A program made the translations under genes and the position numbers. 10,821 nucleotides of DNA. Origin: Euperipatoides rowelli. Lineage: Eukaryota; Onychophora; Udeonychophora; Euonychophora; Peripatopsidae. Location: NCBI GenBank assembly GCA_003024985.2, contig PXIH01S0013370.1; one strand, 5' to 3'. Numbering within the stretch: position 1 is the stretch's first letter; every line of letters starts with the position of its first letter. Of the stretch, positions 1 through 8,167 are shown one piece after another. Under the pieces are notes generated by a model. That model ran no database searches. It had not been told where the DNA came from and saw only the letters and a list, made by a program, of their open reading frames with translations.

Positions 1-836
1 TTTTTTTTTATGCATTTTAAATTATTTTTTCCAGTGGAATTTTTTTTATAGTAATTATCTTTGAAAATCAATAATAAAAAAAAAATCTGTTACATTTGAC
101 CTTTAAAAATGTCATATAGATGAATTTATTTATTATTCTATAAGTTTGTGTGTACCTTATTGCTTAATTTTTCAATCCTCATAAAAGACAAAAACATAGG
201 AAAGGATAAACCAACAANTTTTACTTTACATTATAATATTATACTGCAATGTTAATATTGAATTTATTTCTAGCTTTGATGGGTTTTATTTTTTTTGCAC
301 ATTATATATTGATGGTTGTCAAAATGTTAAATGCAAAGAGAAAAATCATACACCTACAGTAAATACTGTATAGCGTAGAATATTATTCTAAGAAAGAAAA
401 TGTAAAAAAGCATTTTGGATTAAATAAGTGGTTTCTTTTTTATCCGATTCTATTAAGTTTCTGTATCAATTCTGTTCTACCCGTCTTGTATTAATAAAAA
501 ATAAAAATATCAGTTATTTGTATATTCAATATAATTTTGCGTTATATTTAGTGCACAAACTGTAATTTAAGAATTAGCCTAAATGGCAAAACTAACATTA
601 CATGCAGTACCATATTAGAAACCCATAAGAAAGCATCATCTTCATAATTCATTACAAGTTTTATAATTAGATTAATAACTTATTGATAATTTATGAGAGT
701 GTTCAATTTACTTGAAATTATTATTTTGAGTAAATAAAACACAGTTTAGTAAGCACTGCACCAAAATGATAAAAATACAACAAAAAGACAAGCGAAATAC
801 ATTAATAAAATACATATTCTCACTATACAACTGTAA
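1..836. other. AT-rich non-coding DNA, no gene seen
   Basis: This stretch is very AT-rich, with many homopolymer runs and stop codons in all frames. The only open frame reaching into it starts at 766 and carries no recognisable domain. A single ambiguous base (N) lies at 218. A small 7-bp-arm inverted repeat, TACAGTA-AA-TACTGTA, lies at 355-370. Several AATAAA-like hexamers occur, but without a gene they carry no meaning as polyadenylation signals at this composition. I see nothing else. Confidence 0.7.
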
Positions 837-1090
837 AGCTTGCAATCGGTTTTGCCCAAAGTCATGTGACAATGAGTTATTTTATTGCTGCTTCACACCT
901 CAACGTGAAAGCTATAATGACATTCTCAACTTTCACTTGTTTAATATGAAATAATGATGTGCTTCTGTAGTGGACTATGGATGACGGCGCTCCTTTGTTC
1001 AGTAAATTCCCTTTGCATTTCTTTAGTTTATGGCATTACTAAACCAATCAGTCAAGTCATTTCTGCAAACTTGGCAGCGAAATTTACTAT
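837..1090. other. Relatively GC/CpG-containing island with CCAAT and E-box-like motifs
   Basis: Seen: this stretch is visibly less AT-rich than its flanks and holds several CpGs, including those in CAATCGG, CAACGTG, GACGGCGCTCC and GCAGCG. GTCATGTGAC (about 861-870) is close to the GTCACGTGAC E-box palindrome, and AAACCAATCAG (about 1040-1050) is a CCAAT-box match. Two short open frames (766-954 and 954-1148) cross it, but their translations resemble no family I know, and 62-64 codons is within chance. Inference: it could be a regulatory element, or an old repeat with faster-mutating surroundings. The two cannot be separated from one sequence. Confidence 0.3.
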
Positions 1091-2251
1091 AGGTTATTTT
1101 GGCATTCATTTTTCTTACTCAATTTGTAATAAAATTAAGCAATTTTAAAAAAATTGGGATGGTCACTAAAATGAAAAAGGACATCAATCAAATAAGTGTG
1201 AGCTTTATTTGAATCTAGGCCAGCGATGTATTTAATGCAAGATTTAACTAATTAAAATTTATGTTAAGAATAATTTTATCTTATACAGTTGACAAACAAT
1301 ATGTGTAAAATTATTTGAATCATTTATAATATTACATAAGCTTATCTTTGCTCCAACATTATAAATAATTTGCCAAATCCATATTTTTTTGTTAAAAGCA
1401 GTTGAGAATTTGCGAATTTTCATCTACATTGCTTTATAGATTGTAATATAGCAAATTGGATGGGTGGGGAAGGATGAGCGGTTTAATTTGGCCAGAACAC
1501 TATATACTTTATTTAAGTAATTGTGTGATGTGCATAAATGTGAAATTTGTAACTGATATATTGAAGTTTGTTGATCGTATCAATACAGATTTTTTTACAG
1601 ATATTTGAAATAGAGGTCTTGCTGAGCTTGCCAATTATAATATTAATGTTTGTAACTTTTAATCAAGTTTCTATTACATTTGTTGTTATTATCAGACATC
1701 ATTTTGCACTCATTGCAAAATATGTATCTTTATTAACAACACAAAAAAAGTGCAAGCAAGTTTTTTTCTGATAAACAACTAGGCTGCTAGTCAAATAAGG
1801 TGGATTTTAACAACTACCGGTACATAAACAAATTATGAATTTAAAGCTAAAGAAGAGGAAAACCTAAAGACAAATTAAGCTTTTTTTTTAATAATAGCTC
1901 TATATATATCACTATTGCTTGCAAATATGCATCTTGATTTTTTCAGTAAATGTTTCACTGGTTGGAAGAGCAATTAGAAGCCATGAAAAAGTATTTCAAT
2001 TTTTTTTATCTATTATGATAATGTGTGTAGACTCACATATCAAACCATCCAGGGATGCATTTATAACAGTAATTTTCAAAGGCCATAAAAATGAGGGCCT
2101 ATCAGATTTACAGTAGATGAAAAATGAGGCAATACCAAATTGCGAACATATGTTAAATGTTTTGATATGTCTGTACTTCTGCCAGTGTCAGTTTACTATT
2201 TACACGTTGCTTTCATTATTACTTCTTGGTCTTGAATATCAAGCTTCCTGT
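1091..2251. other. AT-rich non-coding DNA, no gene seen
   Basis: AT-rich sequence with short chance open frames at 1568-1771 and 1919-2116. The second follows a T-rich tract ending in CAG (about 1938-1946), as a 3' splice site would, and its translation is not low-complexity. However, I recognise no domain in it, and such tracts are expected often in T-rich DNA. An 8-bp palindrome TACCGGTA lies near 1815-1822. Nothing else stands out. Confidence 0.65.
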
Positions 2252-2297
2252 CAGAGGTCGTTCTAGAATTTTTTTAAAGGGGTTTAAAAACCTCCTA
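2252..2297 (+). mobile_element. Probable single end of a degraded hAT-like foldback element
   Basis: Seen: the stretch begins CAGAGGTCGTTCTAGAA and continues through a T/A run to GGGGTTTAAAAACCTCC, a short G-rich/C-rich inverted pair. The order is CAG-type terminus, then A/T run, then a G-run facing a C-run. This is the same layout as the better preserved element at 7373-7545. Known: many hAT-superfamily elements begin CAGNG. No matching inverted terminus or 8-bp duplication was found downstream, so the other end is lost or too diverged. The assignment rests on resemblance only. Confidence 0.35.
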
Positions 2298-2423
2298 GCC
2301 TAAAATCAGAGTTTTTTTTTTTTAATTTTAAGGAGTGAAGTTAAGTAGCATCATTGCTTTTAACAATAATACATCTTGGTCAAAACTAAAAAAATCAACA
2401 CTATATGTTAGCCAAACATCCTA

Positions 2424-2470
2424 ATTGAGCACCCGGGACTGGAAAGTCAGGCAGGGCCTGCTACCGCTCA
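2424..2470. other. Short GC-rich block inside a repeat mosaic
   Basis: This is an island of higher GC content. It contains CACCCGGGA and the near-palindrome GCAGGGCCTGC, whose GGGCCTGCT core recurs in direct orientation near 2678-2686. The abrupt composition change from its AT-rich flanks suggests an old repeat fragment. I do not recognise the family. Confidence 0.3.
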
Positions 2471-2578
2471 TTTGTATTTTTGTTAAGCTTTTTTTTTTTT
2501 GGCTGTTGGAACACTTTGTTAGGAGATGACAAGGCTACTTTTTATTTTTTTGTAAAGATTTTTTTTTTTTTTTTGCTG
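2471..2578 (+). repeat. Degenerate direct repeat of a T-rich unit, two copies
   Basis: Two copies of a roughly 40-base unit lie about 68 bases apart. Copy 1 (about 2471-2508) runs TTTGTATTTTTGTTAAGC, then 12 T including its TT flank, then GGCTGTTG. Copy 2 (about 2539-2578) runs TTTTTATTTTTTTGTAAAGA, then 16 T, then GCTGTCA. The shared order (T-rich lead, TGTWAAG, T-run, GCTGT) is more than two T-runs alone would give. It looks like an old local duplication. Confidence 0.4.
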
Positions 2579-2628
2579 TCAAATAAGATGTCATAACTAT
2601 GCAGTATCTTATGTAGTTTGGTCATCCA

Positions 2629-2686
2629 AGGCCTCCCTCCCCTCCCTGTCCTGGGCCCATAGCATCCCTTTGTAGGGGGCCTGCTG
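2629..2686. repeat. GC-rich segment able to fold back
   Basis: AGGCCTCCCT at 2629-2638 is nearly complementary in inverted order to AGGGGGCCT at 2674-2682, with a C-rich tract between. A small internal CCCT/AGGG stem is nested in the distal arm. It closes the repeat mosaic that starts at 2252. It may be a relic of the same or another transposable element. Function unknown. Confidence 0.3.
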
Positions 2687-3493
2687 TATATTCAAAGTAT
2701 TAAAAAATAATAATATAAATTTTTGTTAAATATTAAAGGTTATTTCAATTGTTATATAATCTTTAAAAATTAAATATTTTTACATGCTATAAATACTTGT
2801 AATTTGATCTTAAAATAAAAATTTGTTTATTTTCTCTAAAATAAGTAGTCGTCTTTTAACAAAAAAAAATATATTTAACTTTGTTTACTCATATTTTTAA
2901 CAAAGAGCTGGAAAAACATGTGATATTTGGTATTGTGGAGTTTATTTGTATTTACATATTAAACCAACTCGACAAAAGTTAGGAAAGACTTAGTCTTATT
3001 ACAAATATATAGTACAATGAAAATACAATGATTTATAAAATCAATCAAAAACAAAACAATAACAAACAAACAAAATATACAGTGTAACTTTTAAAATTAA
3101 GATTAAAAAATATGGACATATTGCATAGCCTACCAGTAGCCTACATGAGTTTAAAAATACATATCAAAATTCGAAAATATAACTTTTATATAAAATACGA
3201 TTATCTACTTTCGATCTATGAATTTTTTAATTTTACATTTTTTAAACTACTTAAATCAAGAGGTACTAAACAAACAAAATATATTATGCCTAGAATTTTT
3301 TTTTTCAGATTTATTAAGACATTTTTATTGCACTTCTAGTTATGTCGTAACAGCTTCAATAAAATTTTAAATTAAATATAATTAAAAATTACCCATATTT
3401 TATTAAAGTGTCGAAGCTGTAAAATAAATTACCAATAACTTTGTAAATATTGTCTACGTTAGAGCTAAATCACGATTGTTTGTTTTTTTCCCT
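2687..3493. other. AT-rich non-coding DNA, no gene seen
   Basis: Very AT-rich, with a CAAA-type low-complexity tract around 3041-3076. The open frame at 3112-3339 is rich in Phe, Lys, Ile and Tyr, as translation of AT-rich DNA would be, and shows no domain. Two copies of TAGCCTA occur 11 bases apart (3126-3132 and 3137-3143). Confidence 0.65.
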
Positions 3494-3532
3494 GGGATTG
3501 GGATGGATTATTGGATTTGGATTATTGGATTT
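3494..3532 (+). repeat. GGATT-based minisatellite with perfect 14-bp tandem pair
   Basis: GGATTATTGGATTT occurs twice in exact tandem (3505-3518 and 3519-3532). It is preceded by the related GGGATTGGGAT. The whole block is built from GGATT-like words. Slippage or unequal exchange is the simple explanation. Confidence 0.75.
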
Positions 3533-3587
3533 AAAACATGTCTGCTACTGCTCTGTTTTTATATTTTAATTATAAATAAATAGTGAA

Positions 3588-3606
3588 GGAGGGGGGGGGG
3601 GAGGGG
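3588..3606 (+). repeat. Poly-G run
   Basis: An 11-base G run (3591-3601), a single A and four more G follow GGA. It is an isolated G-rich homopolymer in AT-rich DNA, prone to slippage and sequencing error. The open frame at 3583-3792 begins across it and is judged spurious. Confidence 0.85.
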
Positions 3607-4488
3607 AATAGAAGTTATTCAAGATTTTATTCAAAACTCTTAACTTTTACTTTTTATACATTTTATGTTGAATCATTAAAAATAAGTAGTAGTATTATGT
3701 TTTGCAAAATTCTTCGGTGTGTGTTTTCTTTTTCTTTTTCATTTCTTGCGTTATATCGAGTGATTAGGCTATATTTTGTTCTAAGTGCTTAGTCTTCCTT
3801 CTCCCCAAAAGACACTGCATTGTTGTGTCATGTGTATTCTATTGAGTTATTTAAGAATCGTAATTGAAGTGAATTAGACTCAATCTCTAAAGAATTTAAT
3901 TACAAATTAAAATGGTTGTAGTTTATATCTATTTTAATCTCTCATTTGGCCTTTCCTTTCTTTCTTTCTTTTTTTTTTGATGCGTGCAAATACGCATCTG
4001 ACATTTTTCGGTGGGTTTTCCAATTGTTTTAAAAGCATGAAATATGTGTCAATGTGTTAGCGCGTTCCCTGCTTCCAGTAATGATATCAGGAAATATGGA
4101 AAGGTGATAAGCAGTGTATACTGATATGTATAGTATATGCTTCTTGTATATATTTGGAATTGCTAAAACACAATTATGTATCTTCATAATTAGCTTCAAA
4201 GTTTTTTGTTTCTTTGAACATCTATTGGGAAATTTATGATTGCTCCGTGACAACTGCATGCTTGTGTAGAATGTTTTCAATTATATATGCACATATCTGG
4301 TCAATTACCTAGACCTTTAGTTGATAGCATTATCCCTAAAAAAAACTATCAAATACTGATATAAAACTAAATAGTCTGAAAACTTAACAAGTCCATATTT
4401 TATATTCACTGTTATACACTACTTGTCCAGTGGAATAACGAAACTTTAGAACTATCCTCTATTTTTCCCAACTACTTCTAAGTTGTTG
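3607..4488. other. AT-rich non-coding DNA, no gene seen
   Basis: Apart from the CTTT microsatellite, this stretch holds only chance-length open frames (3583-3792 on the plus strand, 4029-4280 on the minus strand). The 83-codon minus-strand frame is the longest here outside the hAT-like element. Its translation has no signal peptide, repeat or motif that I recognise, and no promoter or splice context supports it. Confidence 0.6.
3951..3978 (+). repeat. CTTT microsatellite
   Basis: This pyrimidine-only tract is made of CTTTC, then several CTTT units, decaying into a T run. It is a simple tetranucleotide repeat with no other signal. Confidence 0.85.
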
Positions 4489-4505
4489 TTTTTTTTTTTT
4501 TTTTT
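4489..4505 (+). repeat. Poly-T run of 17
   Basis: Seventeen consecutive T lie immediately upstream of the retrotransposon remnant. A plus-strand LINE would carry its A-tail at the 3' side, so this run is not that tail. It is probably ordinary low-complexity sequence. Confidence 0.8.
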
Positions 4506-4537
4506 GACAACTGTGTATGCATCTAAATGTTTTAGTG

Positions 4538-4690
4538 AATTGCTATCTCAATTTGTTGGTTTATTGGAAAAGGACTTCACAAGCAGATAATGCTTTCACA
4601 AACAAGGGCCAAAAATTATGGAATGCCCTTCCATATACTGTGAGAAACTCTAGACTTAGTTGATTTAAGTTAAATTATAAATGTTTAAAA
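4538..4690 (+). pseudogene. Remnant of non-LTR retrotransposon ORF2 (C-terminal end of the reverse transcriptase protein)
   Basis: Seen: in the frame beginning at 4568 the DNA reads KRTSQADNAFTNK and then GQKLWNALPYTVRNSRLS (4607-4660). A stop (TGA, 4661-4663) follows, then FKLNYKCL in the same frame. Known: the C-terminal end of the ORF2 protein of CR1/L2/Jockey-type non-LTR retrotransposons, and of many RT-derived repeats in marine animals, carries a conserved block. It has the form F-x(3)-[AG]-P-K-LWN-[SA]-LP-x2-[IV]R-N, then SL-x2-FK-x2-LK. The match covers LWNALP, the VRNS step and the FK helix after the internal stop. Upstream, CYLNLLVYW (about 4541-4567) loosely fits the preceding part of such proteins, but the alignment breaks down, so a small deletion is likely. 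The catalytic RT core (YxDD) and endonuclease are absent, so this is a 5'-truncated, decayed copy. Truncation at the 5' end is usual for LINEs. The clade cannot be fixed from so short a piece. Confidence 0.7.
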
Positions 4691-4747
4691 TGATAAATAT
4701 ATAAATCTATACCATATACTGTAACTGTCCCATTTTAAACATTATAA
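4675..4747. repeat. Long hairpin just after the retrotransposon remnant
   Basis: Seen: TTATAAATGTTTAAAATG (4675-4692) is the reverse complement of CATTTTAAACATTATAA (4731-4747) except for one unpaired A. This gives a stem of about 17 bp, 12 of them contiguous, with a 38-base loop (4693-4730). A second, overlapping near-palindrome, ATTATAAA-G-TTTATAAT, fills 4741-4757. Position: it starts at the end of the recognisable ORF2 remnant, where the 3' UTR would begin. Known: some LINEs use a 3' stem-loop for template recognition. Here the arms are AT-rich, so chance or an unrelated foldback remains possible. Confidence 0.55.
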
Positions 4748-5237
4748 AGTTTATAATTATTATAAGTATTGGATCAATTATTCCCATTGTAAATATTGCT
4801 AAAAACATTCATCAAATATCTCAAATTCTTCCATTTCTTTTTCTTGCTAATAATTTTTCTTCTATTCTTTCTCTTTTCTCATATAATTCCTAATTTCACT
4901 TTACTATATTTGTATTTTTATTTTAATATAGCCTACTACAAAGGAGCAGTAAAAGTATTGTCAATCTTTCCATAAAAGCTGCTAATTGAAAAGCCTAACA
5001 TTTTATAGCTCTAAAGTTTAAATAAAAATAACTGAAATTTGAATTTAAAAAAAAAAGCAATTTACATATTATAATGAAAGACAATAATATTATTGCTGAA
5101 TCTTAAGATAATTTATAAGATAAAATTACTACAAAAATAAATATTAAGTAATACAAATTTTAATGAAAAAACATTGATAAGTAAAAAAAAATTTAAATTC
5201 CATTCATGAAATGATTAATTCTATTTTCTGGACATAT

Positions 5238-5252
5238 AGTGACATCTAGTGG
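5238..5252 (-). promoter_or_regulatory. CTCF-like motif
   Basis: Read on the minus strand the site is CCACTAGATGTCACT. It agrees at 14 of 15 positions with the bilaterian CTCF core consensus CCASYAGRKGGCRSY; the mismatch is T for G at position 11. It stands out from the AT-rich surroundings. Binding is inference, and it could equally be part of an old repeat carrying a CTAGTGG word. Confidence 0.3.
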
Positions 5253-6011
5253 GTAGAAAATGAAATATATTTCAATAAACTTTTAAAACACCATCAAAAA
5301 TTAATTTTAATTGTAATCAAGTCGGTTAAACTAAAGCTTAATAAAAACATAATGTAGGCTAAATTCTATAACTATATGCTTCTCTGCAGGCCAAGTAAAT
5401 TTACAACCGAGATTTATAATACTAGCAGTCTAACATTTGAAAATAAGGATGTCTACACATTAAATTTAAAAATATTTTAATATCTAATTGTAAAAATTTA
5501 TTTTACAAATTTGCCTGATGTTATTTATTCTTTAATTTATATAAATGTTTACAATTTTCTTGAATTCTTAATTGAGTAGTTTTGCAGCAACTGGCAAGCT
5601 AAAATGAAAACAAATTAAATTATCTGCTATTCAATGCAAAGCTTTACTATCTCTATCCTTACATTGCATTTTTAAATGGCATTACAAAATAGCCAGAATT
5701 GCATGTCAAGCAAAAATAATAAATGAATGATTAATTAATCTTCAATAATTTTAAGAGTCCAATCGATAGTAAATGTCACTATTCTGACTGACAAGTTCTT
5801 TTAGTTGTATGCAATTTCTGAATTTTCCATATTTTTAAAAATAATAATGATGAATCAGATCATGCTCGGTAGCTTTGAGTTGAATATTCAATTATTTTTT
5901 TCCCCAGTTACAGTTTTTGAGCTTCTGCACTTCGAAAAAAAATATATGCCTGAGTTGGACTGTAATCTTGAGTCGCCTGAACCATCATCCTAGGAAAACC
6001 AAAATTCACAA

Positions 6012-6031
6012 ACATTTTTTTAAAAAAATGT
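6012..6031. repeat. Perfect 20-bp palindrome
   Basis: ACATTTTTTTAAAAAAATGT is exactly self-complementary, with seven T facing seven A inside ACA/TGT. Such T-run/A-run junctions arise easily in this composition. No gene or element boundary lies next to it. Confidence 0.8.
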
Positions 6032-7256
6032 CTTAACGACAATTTTTTCAGTTGAAATCAATAAATATTTTCACCACCAAATTTCTCAAGATACTCAATT
6101 TCATATTTGTATTTCAATATGGTTATAAATCTGAGTAACAAAATTTCTTTAAATAACGCTTAAATAAATTTAATCGATTATTAATTATTATTTGGTTGTA
6201 GTACTGGCTTTTAAATATAATAAAAATAGTTCTCGATTTACATTAATTTAATTTACATGTTTTTGGAATAATGCAAATTTAAAATTACACCCATTTTTCT
6301 TTTTTATGCGGTCCTTTATTTTGAATAACATGGTTTACAAATCTAGGCAAATGTTGGCAGAATTGTGTATAATATATTGTTCTATTTTTTTATGCAAAGA
6401 TTATAGCCTAGTGCAAGAGGTTTTAATTAATTTTTGTTCTTTATACTTTTCAGTTTAAATGAAAAAAAAAAAGCCCTACTTATTATTTGAATATTAAAAA
6501 CAATGGAAAGCTTACCACATAATTTTTTTTTCTAATAAAGTGTTTTTTTTTTTTTTTAGGCCTTAAGAAATTCCACCAGAATTGGATGTTATAAAACTTA
6601 TGTGTGTCTGCTAATTAATCAAGTAAACAAACTGAGTAGTTTTCATAACAACCTTCTTATTAAACATTCATTAAAGATTAGACCTAATTAAAAGCACATA
6701 TTTGAACTATAATAACAAAGTAAAATTACATTTTGGTAACAAATTTGCTTCAAAAAGCACCAGCAGCTGACTACTCTCTATTCCTCAACCAATCATAAAT
6801 AAGCCAAATTTCAAAACAAGTTTTCTTCATCACCAACATCTTCCTATTTCATTTTGAAAGATTATTAATAAAGAATTGGTATTTATAAAATTTTAACAAA
6901 TTTACATAAAAGTTTTACTTGAAGCAAAAGAGAAATATGTTAAACTAGTTAAACCCAGGAAGAACATCTGTGCCCCTAAGACGTTATTTTGTTACCCAAC
7001 TATTAAAAAGTATAACATTTTTTTAAAAAGAAATTCCCATTTAAATATTGATTCTCTTTTAGTTCCAATTTCTACTGAGATTAAAAAAAGATTCAAAGTT
7101 TTATCAAAAGATGTCTCTTTAGCATTTTTTTTTGTGCCACATACAATAAGGATTTGGTGTACATACAAGACCTTTAAAAAATTAATGACAATTTAACTGT
7201 GCATCAAAATGTTCAGGTCAGGTGTCATTTAAAAAGAGGTATTCAAAATGTTTTAT

Positions 7257-7266
7257 AGATGGCACT
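7257..7266 (+). promoter_or_regulatory. Partial CTCF-like core
   Basis: AGATGGCACT matches positions 6-15 of the CTCF consensus (AGRKGGCRSY) fully, but the preceding five bases match at only one position. It is weak on its own and listed because two better matches occur in the window. Confidence 0.15.
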
Positions 7267-7364
7267 CTGGTCATGTGCATGTGACAAGAGGTATCACCTG
7301 GTGGCATAAACACAAGTCATACATAATCACTCATTAGTCATGAATTCTCAAGATAAGGCTGTGT

Positions 7365-7372
7365 GTTGAATG
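7365..7372 (+). repeat. Left 8-bp target-site duplication
   Basis: GTTGAATG directly abuts the left terminus of the hAT-like element and is repeated exactly at 7546-7553. An exact 8-bp duplication is the hallmark of hAT-superfamily insertion. Confidence 0.85.
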
Positions 7373-7545
7373 CAGGGCCATAGCCAGGGGGGGGATGTGG
7401 GGGTTGAAACCCCCCCCCCCCCCCGAAATATTTTTTATTTGTATTTTTTTTATTATATATACAATATATACCGTGTATATCTATATACATATATACTGTA
7501 TATATCAATATCCCCCCCCGAAAAAAATTTCTGGCTACGGCACTG
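7373..7545. mobile_element. hAT-like non-autonomous DNA transposon (MITE), 173 bp
   Basis: Seen: the left end CAGGGCCATAGCCAG (7373-7387) and the inverse of the right end, CAGTGCCGTAGCCAG (7531-7545), agree at 13 of 15 bases. GTTGAATG flanks both sides (7365-7372 and 7546-7553). Inside are a G run, a 7-bp stem GGGGGTT-GA-AACCCCC, a long C run, a TATATAC-rich core and a second C run followed by GAAAAAAATTT before the right end. Known: 8-bp duplications with CAGNG termini point to hAT, and short elements without a transposase gene are mobilised in trans. The element has no coding capacity. Open frames on both strands across it (7370-7558 plus, 7338-7610 minus) are artefacts, and similar C/G-rich repeats often contaminate gene predictions. 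The intact duplication and 13/15 termini suggest a fairly recent insertion. A P-type or other 8-bp-duplicating family is the alternative. Confidence 0.85.
7454..7508. repeat. TATATAC-rich core of the hAT-like element
   Basis: The tract alternates TATATAC and its complement GTATATA. It can fold back locally and probably evolved by slippage within the element. ATACTGTATA, found elsewhere in the window, occurs here too. Confidence 0.6.
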
Positions 7546-7553
7546 GTTGAATG
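7546..7553 (+). repeat. Right 8-bp target-site duplication
   Basis: GTTGAATG follows the right terminus directly and is identical to 7365-7372. It marks the element boundary to the base. Confidence 0.85.
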
Positions 7554-7951
7554 GTTAATTGAAACCAAATTGATTACGATACCATGGTTACACGTAAGTT
7601 CAGAACTCAATATAACAGATGACCATGGTCAAGACATCCTAGTCACGCTGGTATGAAAAGTTTATGTCCACTGAATACCGCTTAGAGATTTATGTCAACT
7701 ATTAGTGCACGCTGAATGTAGGTGATTTCAGTATACCAGGAAAATTTTAAATTCTGCTCAATCTTATTCTTCCGAGATTAGAATTGTAATTGTTTAATAA
7801 ATTTCCTGTGTGAGTCAAAGTTGTAAACATCGTTTATGTATATCCTGTATAGTAAAATTCAAAACCTAATAGAACGTCACTTTTTCATTATGAGGGGGAA
7901 ATAATGAAGATAAAGACTACAGAACCTATAATTAATAAAATGCCCACAAAA
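7554..7951. other. Non-coding DNA, somewhat less AT-rich, no gene seen
   Basis: This flank of the hAT-like element contains two palindromes centred on CCATGG (ACCATGGT 7581-7588 and GACCATGGTC 7621-7630), about 40 bases apart. There is no open frame of note and no recognised motif beyond these. Confidence 0.55.
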
Positions 7952-8160
7952 ATAATATGGCAATAATGAAATTTCAGTAATTCTAAACAAAATAACATAT
8001 TAGAAATAAAGAATACCAATAACTTCTTTATACATATAATGCTACTAGGTTCAAACTTGTCTGTTAATTTATTTAAGTTTGTTTATAAATATAAAAAATA
8101 GTAAGATATGACCAAACTGTTAGGCATATTAGCATTTAAAAAATATAATATTGGGATATT
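7952..8160 (+). repeat. Diverged direct repeat, copy A
   Basis: This is the first of two related units of roughly 200 bp. The strongest shared part is 8048-8122, which contains exact blocks GGTTCAAACTT (8048-8058) and TATAAATATAAAAAATAG (8084-8101) and ends in CCAAACTGTTA. Upstream, ATAATATGGC and AATTCT also recur in order in copy B. The collinear order of several words with small gaps supports true duplication rather than shared AT-richness. Family unknown. Confidence 0.6.
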
Positions 8161-8167
8161 TAATAAC

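Larger units (their letters stand above)
4760..7364. other. Long AT-rich non-coding stretch, no gene seen
   Basis: About 2.6 kb of AT-rich DNA without a supportable gene. The one listed-length open frame (5805-5993) shows no family. Small structures inside it are the 14-bp palindrome CAATAATATTATTG (5082-5095), the 20-bp palindrome at 6012-6031, a 15-T tract followed by AGG (6543-6560) that mimics a 3' splice site without an exon, and CTCF-like motifs at 5238-5252 and 7257-7266. I see no RNA gene. Confidence 0.65.

Noticed and set aside
766-1148. Adjacent open frames 766-954 and 954-1148, the first Cys-containing, overlapping at ATGA-like spacing
   Set aside because: The end-to-start arrangement looks operon-like, but the DNA is animal-type with no other gene. 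The cysteines do not form a known pattern, and 62-64 codons is expected by chance.
1919-2116. Possible exon after a polypyrimidine tract ending in CAG
   Set aside because: T-rich tracts followed by AG are everywhere here. The translation shows no family and there is no convincing donor or partner exon.
4029-4280. 83-codon minus-strand open frame
   Set aside because: It is the longest frame outside the transposon, but has no domain, signal peptide or splice/promoter context, and a composition as expected from AT-rich DNA. Its length is only a little beyond the chance range.
4489-4505. T17 run as the A-tail of a minus-strand LINE or SINE
   Set aside because: The adjacent coding remnant is on the plus strand, and no minus-strand element or target duplication was found beside it.
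6543-6560. T15 followed by AGG as a 3' splice acceptor
   Set aside because: It is a good acceptor by form, but the downstream sequence has stops in all frames soon after and no recognisable exon.
7338-7610. 90-codon minus-strand open frame and overlapping 62-codon plus-strand frame (7370-7558)
   Set aside because: Both run straight through the hAT-like element. Their Gly/Pro-rich parts come from the C and G runs and their Tyr/Ile-rich parts from the TATATAC core, so they are repeat artefacts and not genes.
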